This document shows positions 28,239 through 38,521 of a stretch of DNA of 64,000 bases, one piece after another. A program made the position numbers and the translations under genes. The stretch's first letter is position 1; every line of letters starts with the position of its first letter. Origin of the DNA: Porticoccaceae bacterium (GTDB lineage Bacteria > Pseudomonadota > Gammaproteobacteria > Pseudomonadales > Porticoccaceae); the NCBI GenBank assembly GCA_024644595.1, contig JAHEHL010000002.1:537774-601773 (forward strand). Direction: 5' to 3'. The notes under the pieces were generated by a model that was given only the letters and a program-made list of their open reading frames with translations, did not search any database and was not told the origin of the DNA.

Positions 28239-28967
28239 TTACGTCGGGTCGCTGTCTTTGGCTTTCTTGATAAAGTGAAAGGGCACATAAGAGATGGCAA
28301 AGAACACCATGGCCACAAGTTCTGCGATCACAATATAGATCGGCCAGGGACCCAGGAAATCGAGAATCGAAGGATTCCCCGGTTTGCTGATCAGGTAGAA
28401 ATAATTTGCATCAATTGCCAGATTAAATCCATAAAGCAACGCCGCGTAGAGATTGAGCCAGCCAAACGTCACCAGCACCCCCTTTAGCCGCGGATACATC
28501 TGGAACGAAAAAATATTGTGTAGCACCAAGATCACTAGTCCTCCATGCACAATCCAGTATTTGAAGAACTCGTTACTGGGAAAGCCGACATAGAGATCGG
28601 GGGTGATGATCGCCTGTAGTGTTCCGCTCATTACAAGAAAGTAAATGACCTCGAGTCGACGGCGGTTGGGTTGCCAGAATAGTAATGGTGCCGTTGCTGC
28701 AAACAGATTACAAAGTGAGAGTGGTAAATCGACCAATAGATTAAAGCGGTCATAGTAGAGTTTAATCAGTGACCAGAGGATTACCGTAAAGAGTAAGAAA
28801 ACAGCAGTAGCTCTGCTCACCAATAGATTTTGTGCGGGGTTAAGATTGCGCACGCACCAGATGGCGGCAACGATAAAAAGCCCCCAGACAATCACCGCGC
28901 TGAGATGCTGTGTACCAAAGGAATGGAACGCGAATTGATTACTGGTGAACTGCTGCCAGATACTCAT
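28239..28967 (-). CDS. TIGR02206 (YwaF-like) integral membrane protein
   Basis: 242 residues with about six to seven predicted membrane helices. It matches the TIGR02206/YwaF family of uncharacterised membrane proteins: HLSAVIVWGLF near the N-terminus, LPLSLCNL, a GTLQAIITPDL motif, FFKYWIVHGGLV and the C-terminal WPIYIVIAELVAM. Function unknown. It starts 7 bp downstream of the purD stop on the same strand, so it is probably cotranscribed with purD. Confidence 0.85.
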   Translation of the reverse strand: MSIWQQFTSNQFAFHSFGTQHLSAVIVWGLFIVAAIWCVRNLNPAQNLLVSRATAVFLLFTVILWSLIKLYYDRFNLLVDLPLSLCNLFAATAPLLFWQPNRRRLEVIYFLVMSGTLQAIITPDLYVGFPSNEFFKYWIVHGGLVILVLHNIFSFQMYPRLKGVLVTFGWLNLYAALLYGFNLAIDANYFYLISKPGNPSILDFLGPWPIYIVIAELVAMVFFAISYVPFHFIKKAKDSDPT

Positions 28968-28974
28968 GCCCGCG

Positions 28975-30264
28975 CTAGCTTTGCTGCTCGCGCTCTATTG
29001 CACGCCAGGCAATATCGGAGCGTTGGTAGGCATCTTTAAACTCGACCTTAGCTGCCAGCTCATAGGCTGCTCGTTGTGCGTCCGCGACACTGTCGCCCAG
29101 AGCCGTGGCACAGAGTACGCGACCACCACTGGTCACTACCTGACCATCGCGCAAGGCAGTACCAGCATGAAAGACTTTTTCGCTGCTGTTCTTTTCATTG
29201 CCCAGACCGTTGATTACTTCACCTTTGGCATAGCTGCCCGGATAGCCTCCGGCGGCCAATACCACACCGACAGCGGGACGTGTATCCCATCGTGCTTGCT
29301 CGTGGTCCAGAGTGCCATCGAGGGCGGCGAGACAATGGCTGATCAGGTCGCTTTGCAGACGTAGCATAATGGGTTGTGTCTCAGGATCGCCAAACCGGCA
29401 GTTGTACTCGATGACCTTGGGAGTGCCATCTGCCATAATCATGAGGCCGGCATAGAGAAAGCCGGTATAGTCATTGCCCTCTGCTGCCATTCCATTGACG
29501 GTTGGGTAGATCACCTCATCCATTACCCGTTGATAGATGACCTCGTCTACCACCGGTGCTGGTGAGTAGGCGCCCATGCCGCCGGTGTTGACACCGCTAT
29601 CGCCATCGCCAACGCGTTTATGGTCCTGGCTGGTCGCCATCGGCAGCACATTTTTGCCGTCCACCATGACGATAAAGCTGGCTTCTTCGCCGTCGAGAAA
29701 TTCTTCTATGACCACACGGTGCCCGGCATCGCCAAAGGCATTGCCGGCTAGCATATCTTTCACCGCCGCCTCGGCTTCTTCAATGCTCATAGCGACGATA
29801 ACGCCTTTTCCGGCAGCTAAACCATCCGCTTTGATAACAATCGGTGCGCCCACTTTGTGCAAGTAAGCCATTGCTTCGTCGATGTCGGTAAAATTCTGAT
29901 ACTCCCCGGTTGGAATCTTGTGACGCAGCAGAAAATCTTTGGTGAACGCTTTGGAGCCCTCGAGTTGGGCAGCTCCTTTTGAAGGGCCAAAAATAGGCAG
30001 CTCACGCTGATTGAAAAAGTCGACAAGTCCGTCGACCAGAGGCTGTTCAGGACCAACAATAGTCAGGCCGACACCGTTGTTTGACGCGAAGGCTGCCAGC
30101 CCTGAAAAATCCTCGACGCCAATAGCAATATTTTGCAGCTTTGCCTCGCTGGCCGTACCGGCATTACCAGGTGCGACAAACACTGTTTCAACGAGGTCGC
30201 TTTGAGCAGCTTTCCATGCAAGTGCATGTTCACGCCCGCCTGATCCGATCACCAATACATTCAT
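28975..30264 (-). CDS. purD: Phosphoribosylamine-glycine ligase
   Basis: ATP-grasp enzyme (429 residues) making GAR in purine synthesis. Signatures: MNVLVIGSGGREHALAWK, VAPGNAGT, IVGPEQPLVDGL, IKADGLAAGKGV and YNCRFGDPETQ. In many gammaproteobacteria it directly follows purH; here a photolyase gene in the opposite orientation lies between them, so purD must have its own promoter in the 215-bp gap upstream (30265-30479). Confidence 0.97.
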   Translation of the reverse strand: MNVLVIGSGGREHALAWKAAQSDLVETVFVAPGNAGTASEAKLQNIAIGVEDFSGLAAFASNNGVGLTIVGPEQPLVDGLVDFFNQRELPIFGPSKGAAQLEGSKAFTKDFLLRHKIPTGEYQNFTDIDEAMAYLHKVGAPIVIKADGLAAGKGVIVAMSIEEAEAAVKDMLAGNAFGDAGHRVVIEEFLDGEEASFIVMVDGKNVLPMATSQDHKRVGDGDSGVNTGGMGAYSPAPVVDEVIYQRVMDEVIYPTVNGMAAEGNDYTGFLYAGLMIMADGTPKVIEYNCRFGDPETQPIMLRLQSDLISHCLAALDGTLDHEQARWDTRPAVGVVLAAGGYPGSYAKGEVINGLGNEKNSSEKVFHAGTALRDGQVVTSGGRVLCATALGDSVADAQRAAYELAAKVEFKDAYQRSDIAWRAIEREQQS

Positions 30265-30367
30265 TTGTTTTCATCCAAATTACAAAAAATAATGGCCGAG
30301 ATTGTAGCAGAGTAAACTGCCAAATAGGCTCTAAAATAACCCCTAAAATTGTCTCTAATAAAGCAGC

Positions 30368-30397
30368 TGAGAGTGAGCTTGAGAGTGAGCTTGAGAG
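30368..30397. repeat. 12-bp tandem repeat in the purD-photolyase gap
   Basis: TGAGAGTGAGCT occurs twice in tandem (30368-30379 and 30380-30391), followed by a partial third unit TGAGAG. It lies between the divergent purD and photolyase starts. No function can be assigned. Confidence 0.7.
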
Positions 30398-30479
30398 GGC
30401 GCTGAGGTAATTGCGCGTCAGTGCATCCAGCAACGGTACTTGTGACGTAAAAAGACTATAAAAAATTAAGGAATTTACT

Positions 30480-31913
30480 ATCTCCACGCCAACAATATTC
30501 TGGTTTCGCCAAGACCTGCGACTACACGACAATCCGGGGCTCAAAGCCGCCTGCGATGCAGGAGAAATTATCCCTGTCTATATTTATGAACCGGGGCAGG
30601 AAACATCTTGGGGGCCGGGCGCCGCCAGCCGCTGGTGGCTGCACCATGCATTGGTTGCTCTGGATAAGAGTTTAGGGGGCTCGTTGACAGTTTTAAGTGG
30701 CGACCCGCTGACCATTATCAGTGATCTTGCACATTCGGTATCGGCACGCGCTGTATACTGGAATCGCTGTTATGAACCTCAGAACATTAAGCGCGACGCG
30801 GAGATCAAGAGCTGCTTGAAGCAGAGCGGTCTCGATGTGCAGAGCTTTAATGGCTCACTGCTTTGGGAGCCCTGGCAGGTCCTGAAAAAAGATGGCACGC
30901 CTTATAAGGTTTTCACCCCCTACTATCGACGAGGCTGTCTGTCACAGCCCGCTCCTAGGCGTCCACTTCCAGTGCCTGAAACCATTCAGGTTGCCAAACT
31001 TTCCTCCCCCTCTGCGAGTATTGATAGCTTGAGTTTATTGCCCACTGTGCGCTGGGATAAGCAGATGGAGGCGCACTGGGATATCAGCGAAGAGGGCGCG
31101 GCTACTCGACTTGAAGAGTTTGTTTTTCAGGGGATTCAAGATTATCGTGAGGGGCGTAATTTTCCCGACAAAAAAAATGTATCACGGCTTTCCCCCTATC
31201 TTCACTTTGGTCAAGTCTCGGTCAACAGTGTCTGGTATGCGGCATCAGATGCCGCTGCGCTGATAGATAACGAAGCCAATCTGGATACCTTTTTAAGTGA
31301 GTTGGGTTGGCGTGAGTTTTCCTACTATCTGCTCTATCACTTCCCACAGCTGCCGGTAGACAATTTGCAGCCACGCTTTAATCAGTTTCCCTGGAATCCT
31401 GATGCACAGGTGGAGCTGCATGCCTGGCAAAAAGGAATGACTGGTTATCCTCTGGTCGATGCCGGCATGCGCGAGCTCTGGCAAACCGGATATATGCATA
31501 ATCGTGTGCGGATGGTAGTGGGTTCGTTTTTGGTCAAAAATCTACTGATACACTGGCATGCCGGCGAGCAGTGGTTCTGGGATTGTCTCGTCGACGCAGA
31601 TCTCGCGAGTAACAGTGCCAGTTGGCAGTGGATCGCTGGATGTGGTGCCGATGCGGCACCGTTTTTCCGCATTTTTAATCCGATCACTCAGAGCGAAAAG
31701 TTCGATAAGCAGGGCGACTATATTCGCCGCTATGTACCAGAGCTGTATCAGTTGCCGGCAAAGCACATTCATGCACCATGGCTGGCGCCGGCTGAGGTTC
31801 TCGCGGCTGCAGGCGTGGAGATTGGTCGCCACTATCCGGCGCCGATTGTCGATATCAAAGCGTCGCGAGAGCGGGCGCTGGACGCATTTAAATTGACCAA
31901 AGATGCGCCTTGA
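30480..31913 (+). CDS. Deoxyribodipyrimidine photolyase, apparent AUC start
   Basis: FAD-dependent light-driven DNA repair enzyme of the photolyase/cryptochrome family, 477 residues if read from 30480. The N-terminal domain opens [17 protein letters not shown]. The FAD domain has [55 protein letters not shown] and [13 protein letters not shown]. The conserved N-terminus is open from 30462, after an in-frame TAA at 30459, but no ATG, GTG or TTG occurs in frame before a TTG at 30651. AAGGAA ends 6 bp before ATC 30480, exactly where an ATG would be expected. The LGWREF...YHFP style suggests the plant-cryptochrome-like (class III) group, which is inference. Confidence 0.88.
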   Translation: MSTPTIFWFRQDLRLHDNPGLKAACDAGEIIPVYIYEPGQETSWGPGAASRWWLHHALVALDKSLGGSLTVLSGDPLTIISDLAHSVSARAVYWNRCYEPQNIKRDAEIKSCLKQSGLDVQSFNGSLLWEPWQVLKKDGTPYKVFTPYYRRGCLSQPAPRRPLPVPETIQVAKLSSPSASIDSLSLLPTVRWDKQMEAHWDISEEGAATRLEEFVFQGIQDYREGRNFPDKKNVSRLSPYLHFGQVSVNSVWYAASDAAALIDNEANLDTFLSELGWREFSYYLLYHFPQLPVDNLQPRFNQFPWNPDAQVELHAWQKGMTGYPLVDAGMRELWQTGYMHNRVRMVVGSFLVKNLLIHWHAGEQWFWDCLVDADLASNSASWQWIAGCGADAAPFFRIFNPITQSEKFDKQGDYIRRYVPELYQLPAKHIHAPWLAPAEVLAAAGVEIGRHYPAPIVDIKASRERALDAFKLTKDAP

Positions 31914-31956
31914 TAGCGGTCTTCGCGGCGGGTCAGATTTCGAGTTGGTTTGGCAG

Positions 31957-31983
31957 AAAACCCCGTCACTGCTGGCAACGGGG
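31957..31983 (-). terminator. Intrinsic terminator of purH
   Basis: The stem CCCCGT/ACGGGG (31961-31966 with 31978-31983) is followed by TTTT on the minus strand, 11 bp after the purH stop. It lies in the convergent gap with the photolyase gene. Confidence 0.8.
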
Positions 31984-31993
31984 CAATGTCTTA

Positions 31994-33568
31994 CTAGTGA
32001 CGGAAGTGACGCATCCCGGTAAATACCATTGCCATGCCGTGCTCATTAGCGGCGGCAATCACTTCATCATCGCGCATTGATCCACCTGGCTGAATAACGC
32101 AGCTGATACCAGCTTGTGCGGCATTGTCGATGCCATCACGGAAGGGGAAGAAGGCATCAGAGGCCATCACGGCACCCTTTACTTCCAGGCCAGCGTGCTC
32201 TGCTTTAATGCCAGCTATGCGAGCAGAGTTGATGCGGCTCATCTGACCAGCGCCAACACCGATAGTACGGTTATTCTGTGCATAAATAATAGCGTTTGAT
32301 TTGACCATTTTGGCGACTTTCCAAGCGAACAGCATATCGCTCATTTCTACGTCGCTCGGAACTCGATCACTGACGACTTTGAGATCGCTCTCAGAGACCA
32401 TGCCGTTGTCACGATCCTGAATTAACAGGCCTCCGTTAACACGTTTATAGTCCACGTCCTGAGGGCGCTGTGCACCCCAGCTGCCGCACTCGAGAAGACG
32501 GACATTCTTTTTTGCTGCAACAACAGCGATAGCATCGGCGGCTACTGTCGGAGCGATAATCACTTCGACAAACTGCTTTTCGCAGATTGTCTCTGCAGTC
32601 GCCGCATCGAGTTCGCGATTGAACGCGATAATACCGCCAAACGCAGATTCGGGGTCGGTGGCAAAGGCCAGTTCATAGGCGAGGCCGATATCGGTGGCCA
32701 CTGCGACACCACAGGGGTTGGCATGTTTAACGATCACACAGGCGGGCTGGTCAAACTGCTTAACGCACTCAAGCGCCGCGTCGGTGTCGGCGATATTGTT
32801 AAAAGACAACTCTTTACCCTGTAGCTGCTTGGCAGTGGCCACACTCGCTTCAACGGGGTTGGCTTCAACATAAAATGCCGCCTTCTGATGGGGGTTTTCG
32901 CCATAGCGCATCTCTTGAGCTTTAAGATACTGCACGTTATAGGTGTCCGAGAAACTGCGTGCCTGATTGTCGATATCGCGTGCGCCGAAATAGTTGGCGA
33001 TCATGCCATCATAGGCTGCGGTATGTTCAAAGGCCTTAACCATCAGTTGGTAGCGCGTCGCGTAATCGAGCTGTCCGTGATTGGCTGACATCTCGTCGAG
33101 CACCGCCTGATAGTCATTTGCATTGACTACGATTGCCACATCTTTGTGGTTTTTTGCTGCCGAGCGGACCATTGTAGGGCCGCCGATATCGATATTTTCA
33201 ATAGCTGTGGGCAATGTGCAGTTGGGATCGGACACGGTTGCAGCAAATGGATACAGATTTACTACGACCATATCAATTGGCTTGATGCCGTGCTCATTCA
33301 TTACCTGATCATCTGTGCCGCGGCGACCGAGAATGCCGCCGTGTACCTTGGGGTGCAAGGTTTTGACACGGCCATCCATCATTTCTGGGAAGCCAGTGTA
33401 GTCAGAGACTTCGGTCGCAGCGATAGCGTTGTCTTTCAATAGGCGAAAGGTGCCGCCGGTTGAGAGAATTTCGACACCCTGGCCCGTGAGTGCGCGGGCA
33501 AAGTCGACAATGCCGGTTTTGTCAGAAACGCTGATTAAGGCGCGTGAAACTTTTTTCAGGTCGCTCAT
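31994..33568 (-). CDS. purH: Bifunctional AICAR transformylase / IMP cyclohydrolase
   Basis: Catalyses the last two steps of IMP synthesis; 524 residues. The N-terminal cyclohydrolase (about 1-200) has [32 protein letters not shown] and [10 protein letters not shown]. The C-terminal transformylase has [16 protein letters not shown] and [10 protein letters not shown] (catalytic Lys-His), and FFPFRDGID. It lies 17 bp after fis in a dusB-fis-purH run on the minus strand. Confidence 0.97.
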   Translation of the reverse strand: MSDLKKVSRALISVSDKTGIVDFARALTGQGVEILSTGGTFRLLKDNAIAATEVSDYTGFPEMMDGRVKTLHPKVHGGILGRRGTDDQVMNEHGIKPIDMVVVNLYPFAATVSDPNCTLPTAIENIDIGGPTMVRSAAKNHKDVAIVVNANDYQAVLDEMSANHGQLDYATRYQLMVKAFEHTAAYDGMIANYFGARDIDNQARSFSDTYNVQYLKAQEMRYGENPHQKAAFYVEANPVEASVATAKQLQGKELSFNNIADTDAALECVKQFDQPACVIVKHANPCGVAVATDIGLAYELAFATDPESAFGGIIAFNRELDAATAETICEKQFVEVIIAPTVAADAIAVVAAKKNVRLLECGSWGAQRPQDVDYKRVNGGLLIQDRDNGMVSESDLKVVSDRVPSDVEMSDMLFAWKVAKMVKSNAIIYAQNNRTIGVGAGQMSRINSARIAGIKAEHAGLEVKGAVMASDAFFPFRDGIDNAAQAGISCVIQPGGSMRDDEVIAAANEHGMAMVFTGMRHFRH

Positions 33569-33585
33569 GAAGTCCTCGATAAAAT

Positions 33586-33870
33586 TTATAGAAGGTCGTA
33601 CTGTTTAAGTTTTTTCCGGAGTGTTCCGCGGTTGAGACCAAGCGTTTCTGCCGCCCGGCTTTGATTTTGTCTGTTGTAATCCATCACCGCACGCAGCAGA
33701 GGTGGCTCGACCTCGGCCATTACAATGGCGTACAGATCATGGGTTGCTTGACCGTCGAGGTCAGAAAAATAGCGCCCCATAGCTTCGGTAACACTTTGCT
33801 GCAGGGACTGCCTCTGCCGATTGCCGGTTTCTTGCGGCGTTTCATTGTTAGTGTCTGACGCAGAACTCAT
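33586..33870 (-). CDS. fis: Nucleoid-associated DNA-binding protein Fis
   Basis: 94 residues, the normal size of Fis, which bends DNA and regulates rRNA and growth genes. The C-terminal helix-turn-helix (about 70-92) reads [19 protein letters not shown]. The core MRAVMDYNR-type segment precedes it ([11 protein letters not shown]). Start overlaps the dusB stop by 4 bp, the classical dusB-fis operon. Confidence 0.96.
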   Translation of the reverse strand: MSSASDTNNETPQETGNRQRQSLQQSVTEAMGRYFSDLDGQATHDLYAIVMAEVEPPLLRAVMDYNRQNQSRAAETLGLNRGTLRKKLKQYDLL

Positions 33871-34856
33871 GCGGCTAATTCCTGGTAGATATTGGGTTGC
33901 TGAAAGAATTGTCGCAGCATAGCCTGTTGCTCAAGATGATTGTCGAGACGGTTGAACTGCCGAGTAAATGGCTTGCCGCCGGGCAAGGTATTCAAATACC
34001 AGCCGATATGCTTGCGCGCTATTTTGACGCCGCTGTGAGCGCCATAGAAGTTATGCAGGGCCTGCAAGTGGTGACAGGCAACCCGCTCAATCTCGACCAG
34101 CGAAGGACCGGCCGCTTCTTCACCATGCTCAAGGAAATGATTTATCTGATTAAAGATCCAGGGATTGCCCTGCGCCCCGCGTCCGATCATAACCGCCGCC
34201 GCACCAGTGTGTTGCAACACGGCCAGCGCTTTGTGCGGAGAGGTGATGTCGCCGTTGGCGAGTACAGGAATTGACAGGGCAGAGACGACGTCGGCAATAG
34301 TGTCGTACTCCACCTCTTTGACAAAGCGGCAGGCGCGGGTGCGGCCGTGTATCGCCAGCGCGGCAATACCAGCGTCTTCGGCTATCCTGGCGATGTTCAG
34401 TGCGTTGCGATTCTGGCGATCCCAGCCGGTGCGGATTTTTAACGTCACCGGGACATCGACGCTGGCGACAACCGCGTGGAGAATTTCGCGTACCAGGTCT
34501 GGTTGCTGCAGCAGTGCTGAACCGGCTGCTTTTTTTAATACTTTTTTCGCTGGGCAGCCCATATTGATATCAATGATCTCTGCGCCTTGCTGGACATTGA
34601 AGCGCGCAGCTTCAGCCATCATCGCGGGATCGTATCCGGCAATTTGCACGGATCGCGGTGCAGGCTCATCAGCAAATTGAATACGCAGTCTCGATTTTTT
34701 GCTCGACCAGGTGCTCGGTTCTGCGGCGACCATCTCTGAAACAACCAGGCCTGCCCCCATCTCTCGGCAGAGTTGGCGAAAAGGTAGATCAGTGACGCCC
34801 GCCATGGGCGCAAGCACTGTCTTTCGCGTGATCTGATAGGGACCGATATTAAACAA
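33867..34856 (-). CDS. dusB: tRNA-dihydrouridine synthase B
   Basis: FMN-dependent enzyme reducing uridine to dihydrouridine in tRNA; 329 residues. LAPMAGVTDLPFR at the FMN site, NMGCPAKKV with the catalytic cysteine, KIRTGWD, IHGRTR, NGDI and MIGRGAQGNPW are the Dus signatures, and the MNxGCP-KKV-KK form is typical of DusB. Immediately upstream of fis and translationally coupled to it. Confidence 0.96.
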   Translation of the reverse strand: MFNIGPYQITRKTVLAPMAGVTDLPFRQLCREMGAGLVVSEMVAAEPSTWSSKKSRLRIQFADEPAPRSVQIAGYDPAMMAEAARFNVQQGAEIIDINMGCPAKKVLKKAAGSALLQQPDLVREILHAVVASVDVPVTLKIRTGWDRQNRNALNIARIAEDAGIAALAIHGRTRACRFVKEVEYDTIADVVSALSIPVLANGDITSPHKALAVLQHTGAAAVMIGRGAQGNPWIFNQINHFLEHGEEAAGPSLVEIERVACHHLQALHNFYGAHSGVKIARKHIGWYLNTLPGGKPFTRQFNRLDNHLEQQAMLRQFFQQPNIYQELAA

Positions 34857-34991
34857 ACTTGCCTCGAAGAGAGTGGGTTAAAGAGAGTGTTTTACAGGGC
34901 GCTGATTACAGGGTGCGCCGTGGTTAAGGGGCCCCAATGATACATTGAGCGTAGCTGATTAAAAAGTGATCAATTGAAAAAATTACTTCAA

Positions 34992-35681
34992 TTACTCCAC
35001 CAGCTCGACTGAATAATTAACTGCGGTCGCCCCGGGGTCGAGAAGGCTGAAATTGACTCGAGTTCGCGCGCGTGCAGGAATTGCATTACGCTTTGCTGGA
35101 AGGCTCGCTGTATCTTCCATCAAATACTGTTGAGCTGAGAAGATGCGCTGCGCGACCAGCTCATTCTGCAAGTCTTCAAATCGAATGAAGAGTTTAGGAT
35201 AGGGTTGATCAAACGCGGCACTGTTTTCGATTATCAGGTCGACGGCAAGGGCTATTGGTTGATTGGGATCAGGGCGAACAATAAAGCGTTTGATGCTGAG
35301 TTGATTGAGGTCGCGGAAGGGATCTATTTGGCAGCCAAGCAAATTACAAAACTGGCGTAATGGCTGACGATAGGTGCTGATCTGACTGAGCTCACGACTA
35401 AAAAAGTAGCTGTATTGCCCGGCCAGCAAGAGGGCTCCGAGCACTACAACCATCGCGGTTGTCAAACGTCGCCCAGTTGGGGGTTGTTTTTCCGGCACAG
35501 GCGGGCGCGTGAATTCATTGTGCAGTAGCGCCGTGACCACCGGCAATGGTACGTTATTTTCGGCATCAAAAACCGCCATGCACTTACCGCAGCGCACCAT
35601 ACCATCGGCCATATCGAGTTGCGCTGAGGCGAGTCGAAAAGCAGTGGCGCATTCGGGGCAGCGGGTGATAAGTTCAGGCAT
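34992..35681 (-). CDS. Zinc-ribbon membrane protein, DUF3426
   Basis: 229 residues. An N-terminal MJ0042-type zinc ribbon has Cys8-x2-Cys11 and Cys31-x2-Cys34. A Pro-rich linker and one membrane helix (about 74-92, MVVVLGALLLAG) follow, then a periplasmic DUF3426 domain ending in a strand-rich GATAVNYSVELVE. Function unknown. The topology suggests a cytoplasmic zinc finger tethered to the membrane. It lies between prmA and dusB, as in many pseudomonads. Confidence 0.88.
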   Translation of the reverse strand: MPELITRCPECATAFRLASAQLDMADGMVRCGKCMAVFDAENNVPLPVVTALLHNEFTRPPVPEKQPPTGRRLTTAMVVVLGALLLAGQYSYFFSRELSQISTYRQPLRQFCNLLGCQIDPFRDLNQLSIKRFIVRPDPNQPIALAVDLIIENSAAFDQPYPKLFIRFEDLQNELVAQRIFSAQQYLMEDTASLPAKRNAIPARARTRVNFSLLDPGATAVNYSVELVE

Positions 35682-35763
35682 AAGCTTTCCGGCAGGACTT
35701 TGAGATATTTTAGCAGGATAAATCGCGCCAGTTTACGACGGCAGAGGCTATGTAAGCCACCAG

Positions 35764-36648
35764 TTAGCGGCTATGTTTGCGAGCCGAGAGCTGTGCCCAC
35801 TCTGACTCGATTGAGGGAGAGTCAAATTTGAAAGCCTCGCGATAAGGCTGACTGACGGCCTCGATCTGATGCTCGAGCAAGCCCGATAGACATAGCTGCC
35901 CATTTGCAGCGGTTAGCGATATTAATCTTGGCGACAGTTGAATCAGGGGGGCGGCTAGAATATTAGCCAACATAGTGTGCCCAACTGCATCTTGTGGAAC
36001 CTCATCTGGCAGATAGGTGCTTATCCGTTGTGCTGCAATATTGTTGCGCTCCGCATTGTCGCGAGTGGCCAGCAGTGCCTGGGGATCATTGTCTACAGCA
36101 ATCACTTTTTCAGCACCGAGAAGCAGGGCGGCAATCCCGAGAATCCCTGAGCCACAGCCATAATCGATAACTGTTTGTCCGGTCAGGTTTTGGCTATCGA
36201 GCCAGCGCAGGCAGAGGTGAGTGGTTGGATGGCTGCCGGTACCAAACGCCAGCCCTGGATCGAGGCTGAGGTTGATGCCGTTCGCATCTGGTGGCTCAAT
36301 CCAGCTGGGGCAAATCCACAGCCGCTCACCGCACTTCATTGGCGAGAAGTATTTCTTCCACTCCTGTGACCAGTCTTTGTCTTCGAGTTGTTCCCAGCGC
36401 AGTTGCAGTGAGCCGTTGAGCATACGCTCGAGCTGGGCGGTGATTTTCGAGGTTTCTGAGTCTGCGGCAAACAGAGCTTTTATTTTACAGAGATCCCAGA
36501 GCGGCATCTCTCCCACACCAGGCGCGAAGATGGGCTGGTCGGCGGCGTCTTCAAGGGTGACAGACACCGCGCCCACTGCCAGCAATGCATCCTCAATGAC
36601 GCCGCTACCCTCGCGGGTTGCGGCAATGATAAGTTGTAGCCATTGCAT
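35764..36648 (-). CDS. prmA: Ribosomal protein L11 methyltransferase
   Basis: SAM-dependent trimethylation of ribosomal protein L11; 294 residues. The N-terminal substrate domain starts MQWLQLIIAA and includes KDWSQEWKKYF. The methyltransferase domain carries LDPGLAFGTGSHPTT, IDYGCGSGILGIAAL and AVDNDPQAL, then NILAAPLI. It lies 36 bp downstream of accC on the same strand. Confidence 0.96.
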   Translation of the reverse strand: MQWLQLIIAATREGSGVIEDALLAVGAVSVTLEDAADQPIFAPGVGEMPLWDLCKIKALFAADSETSKITAQLERMLNGSLQLRWEQLEDKDWSQEWKKYFSPMKCGERLWICPSWIEPPDANGINLSLDPGLAFGTGSHPTTHLCLRWLDSQNLTGQTVIDYGCGSGILGIAALLLGAEKVIAVDNDPQALLATRDNAERNNIAAQRISTYLPDEVPQDAVGHTMLANILAAPLIQLSPRLISLTAANGQLCLSGLLEHQIEAVSQPYREAFKFDSPSIESEWAQLSARKHSR

Positions 36649-36684
36649 GCTTGGTCGCCTGATTGCGAGGGTCTCGGGTGCTGG

Positions 36685-38025
36685 TTAGAGTCCGAGTTTC
36701 TTCTCGAGGTAATGAATGTTAACGCCACCTTTCTTGAACTCGGGGTCGAGAACCAGATCTTGGTGAAGTTGAATATTGGTCTTGATGCCGTCGATCATCA
36801 TTTCATCCAGCGCGTTGCGCATGCGTGAAAGAGCCGAATCTCTGTCGCGACCATAGGTGATGATTTTGCCAATCAATGAGTCGTAGTTGGGTGGCACGCG
36901 GTAGCCATTATAAATATGCGAATCGACGCGCACACCGTTACCACCGGGGGCGTGATAGGCATTGATAACGCCTGGCTGGGGCAGAAAAGTCACCGGATCT
37001 TCGGCGTTAATTCTGCATTCAAACGAATGGCCGCGAAAAACGACTTGTTCTTGGGTGAAGCTGAGCGGTTTACCGCTGGCGATATTCAATTGTTCTTTGA
37101 CGATATCAATACCGGTAATCATCTCAGACACGGGATGCTCTACCTGAACGCGGGTATTCATCTCAATAAAATAGTAATGACCATCTTCATAGAGGAATTC
37201 GAAGGTGCCAGCACCGCGATAGCCGATTTCAATACAGGCGTTAGTGCAGCTTTTAAAGACTGCCTGGCGTGCCTCTTCAGGTATTCCCGGGGCGGGGGCC
37301 TCCTCGAGGACTTTTTGATGACGACGCTGTAATGAGCAGTCGCGGTCACCCAGGTGGATCGCATTGCCTTGACCATCAGAGAGGACCTGAACTTCAACAT
37401 GGCGAGGATTTTGTAAAAACTTTTCCATATACACAGTGCCATCACCAAAGGCGGCTTGTGCCTCGGTCTTGGTGATAGTTACTGCGTTGATCAGACTCTC
37501 TTCATTCTCAACAATACGCATGCCGCGACCACCACCGCCTGCAGCTGCTTTGATGATTACCGGGTAGCCAATTTTATTGGCCATGGCGCGCAGCGCCGCG
37601 GGGTCGTCGTTCAGTGGTCCATCAGAGCCTGGAACTGTCGGTACGCCAGCGGCTTTCATCGCCTTAATCGCAGCTACCTTATCGCCCATGATTCGGATGA
37701 CACTGGCTGTAGGGCCGATAAAGACAAAGCCGCTATTTTCAACCTGCTCTGCAAAGTCGGCATTTTCAGCGAGAAATCCATAGCCTGGGTGCACGGCAGT
37801 GGCGCCGGTAATTTCCATGGCGCTGATAATTGCAGGAATATTCAGATAACTCTGTTGGGATGAGTTTGGACCGATGCAGATAGACTGGTCGGCAAGCTTT
37901 ACATGTTTTAAATCGGCGTCCACTTTGGAGTGAACCGCGACCGTTTTGATGCTCAGCTCTTTACACGCCCGCAATATGCGTAAGGCAATCTCACCGCGGT
38001 TTGCGATCAGCACTTTTTCCAGCAT
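36685..38025 (-). CDS. accC: Biotin carboxylase subunit of acetyl-CoA carboxylase
   Basis: ATP-grasp enzyme carboxylating the biotin on AccB, first step of fatty-acid synthesis; 446 residues. [12 protein letters not shown] at the start, [24 protein letters not shown] (ATP loop), [15 protein letters not shown] and [15 protein letters not shown] are the hallmarks. It lies 20 bp after accB, forming the aroQ-accB-accC operon. Confidence 0.97.
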   Translation of the reverse strand: MLEKVLIANRGEIALRILRACKELSIKTVAVHSKVDADLKHVKLADQSICIGPNSSQQSYLNIPAIISAMEITGATAVHPGYGFLAENADFAEQVENSGFVFIGPTASVIRIMGDKVAAIKAMKAAGVPTVPGSDGPLNDDPAALRAMANKIGYPVIIKAAAGGGGRGMRIVENEESLINAVTITKTEAQAAFGDGTVYMEKFLQNPRHVEVQVLSDGQGNAIHLGDRDCSLQRRHQKVLEEAPAPGIPEEARQAVFKSCTNACIEIGYRGAGTFEFLYEDGHYYFIEMNTRVQVEHPVSEMITGIDIVKEQLNIASGKPLSFTQEQVVFRGHSFECRINAEDPVTFLPQPGVINAYHAPGGNGVRVDSHIYNGYRVPPNYDSLIGKIITYGRDRDSALSRMRNALDEMMIDGIKTNIQLHQDLVLDPEFKKGGVNIHYLEKKLGL

Positions 38026-38045
38026 GATTTTATTCCTGGTTACAA

Positions 38046-38501
38046 TTAAATGATGGTGAACAGTGGCTGATCGTATTCAATTGGCTCGCCGTCTTCGACT
38101 AGGATCGCGCCAATGGTTCCCGCTTTGTCGGCCTCGATCTGATTCATCATTTTCATTGCTTCGATAATGCACAGTGCATCGCCGACCTTAACTGAAGATC
38201 CCTCGGTAACAAATGCGCCGGCGCCAGGTGCTGGCGAGGCATAAAAGGTGCCCACCATCGGCGAGCGAACAATGTGACCGGCCAGTTCATCTGGGCTGGC
38301 TGCTGCGGGTGCCGCTGTGGCAGCCGCCGGAGCGGGTGCCGCGGCAGGCATGGCCGGGGCAACCGGTACTGGCGCTGCATAGGCTTGGGCGGGTGCGCCA
38401 CGACTGATGCGCACGGACTCTTCACCCTCGGTAATTTCAAGTTCGTTGATATCTGATGCTTCGAGCAGCTCAATCAGTTTTTTTACTTTGCGAATATCCA
38501 T
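38046..38501 (-). CDS. accB: Biotin carboxyl carrier protein of acetyl-CoA carboxylase
   Basis: 151 residues: an N-terminal helical part, a flexible Ala/Pro linker (about 35-75) and the C-terminal biotinyl domain. The biotinylated lysine is Lys117 in [25 protein letters not shown] begins the carrier domain, including the thumb region typical of AccB. It is 20 bp from both aroQ and accC. Confidence 0.97.
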   Translation of the reverse strand: MDIRKVKKLIELLEASDINELEITEGEESVRISRGAPAQAYAAPVPVAPAMPAAAPAPAAATAAPAAASPDELAGHIVRSPMVGTFYASPAPGAGAFVTEGSSVKVGDALCIIEAMKMMNQIEADKAGTIGAILVEDGEPIEYDQPLFTII

Positions 38502-38521
38502 GTATCTCTCTCAGTCTGCGA

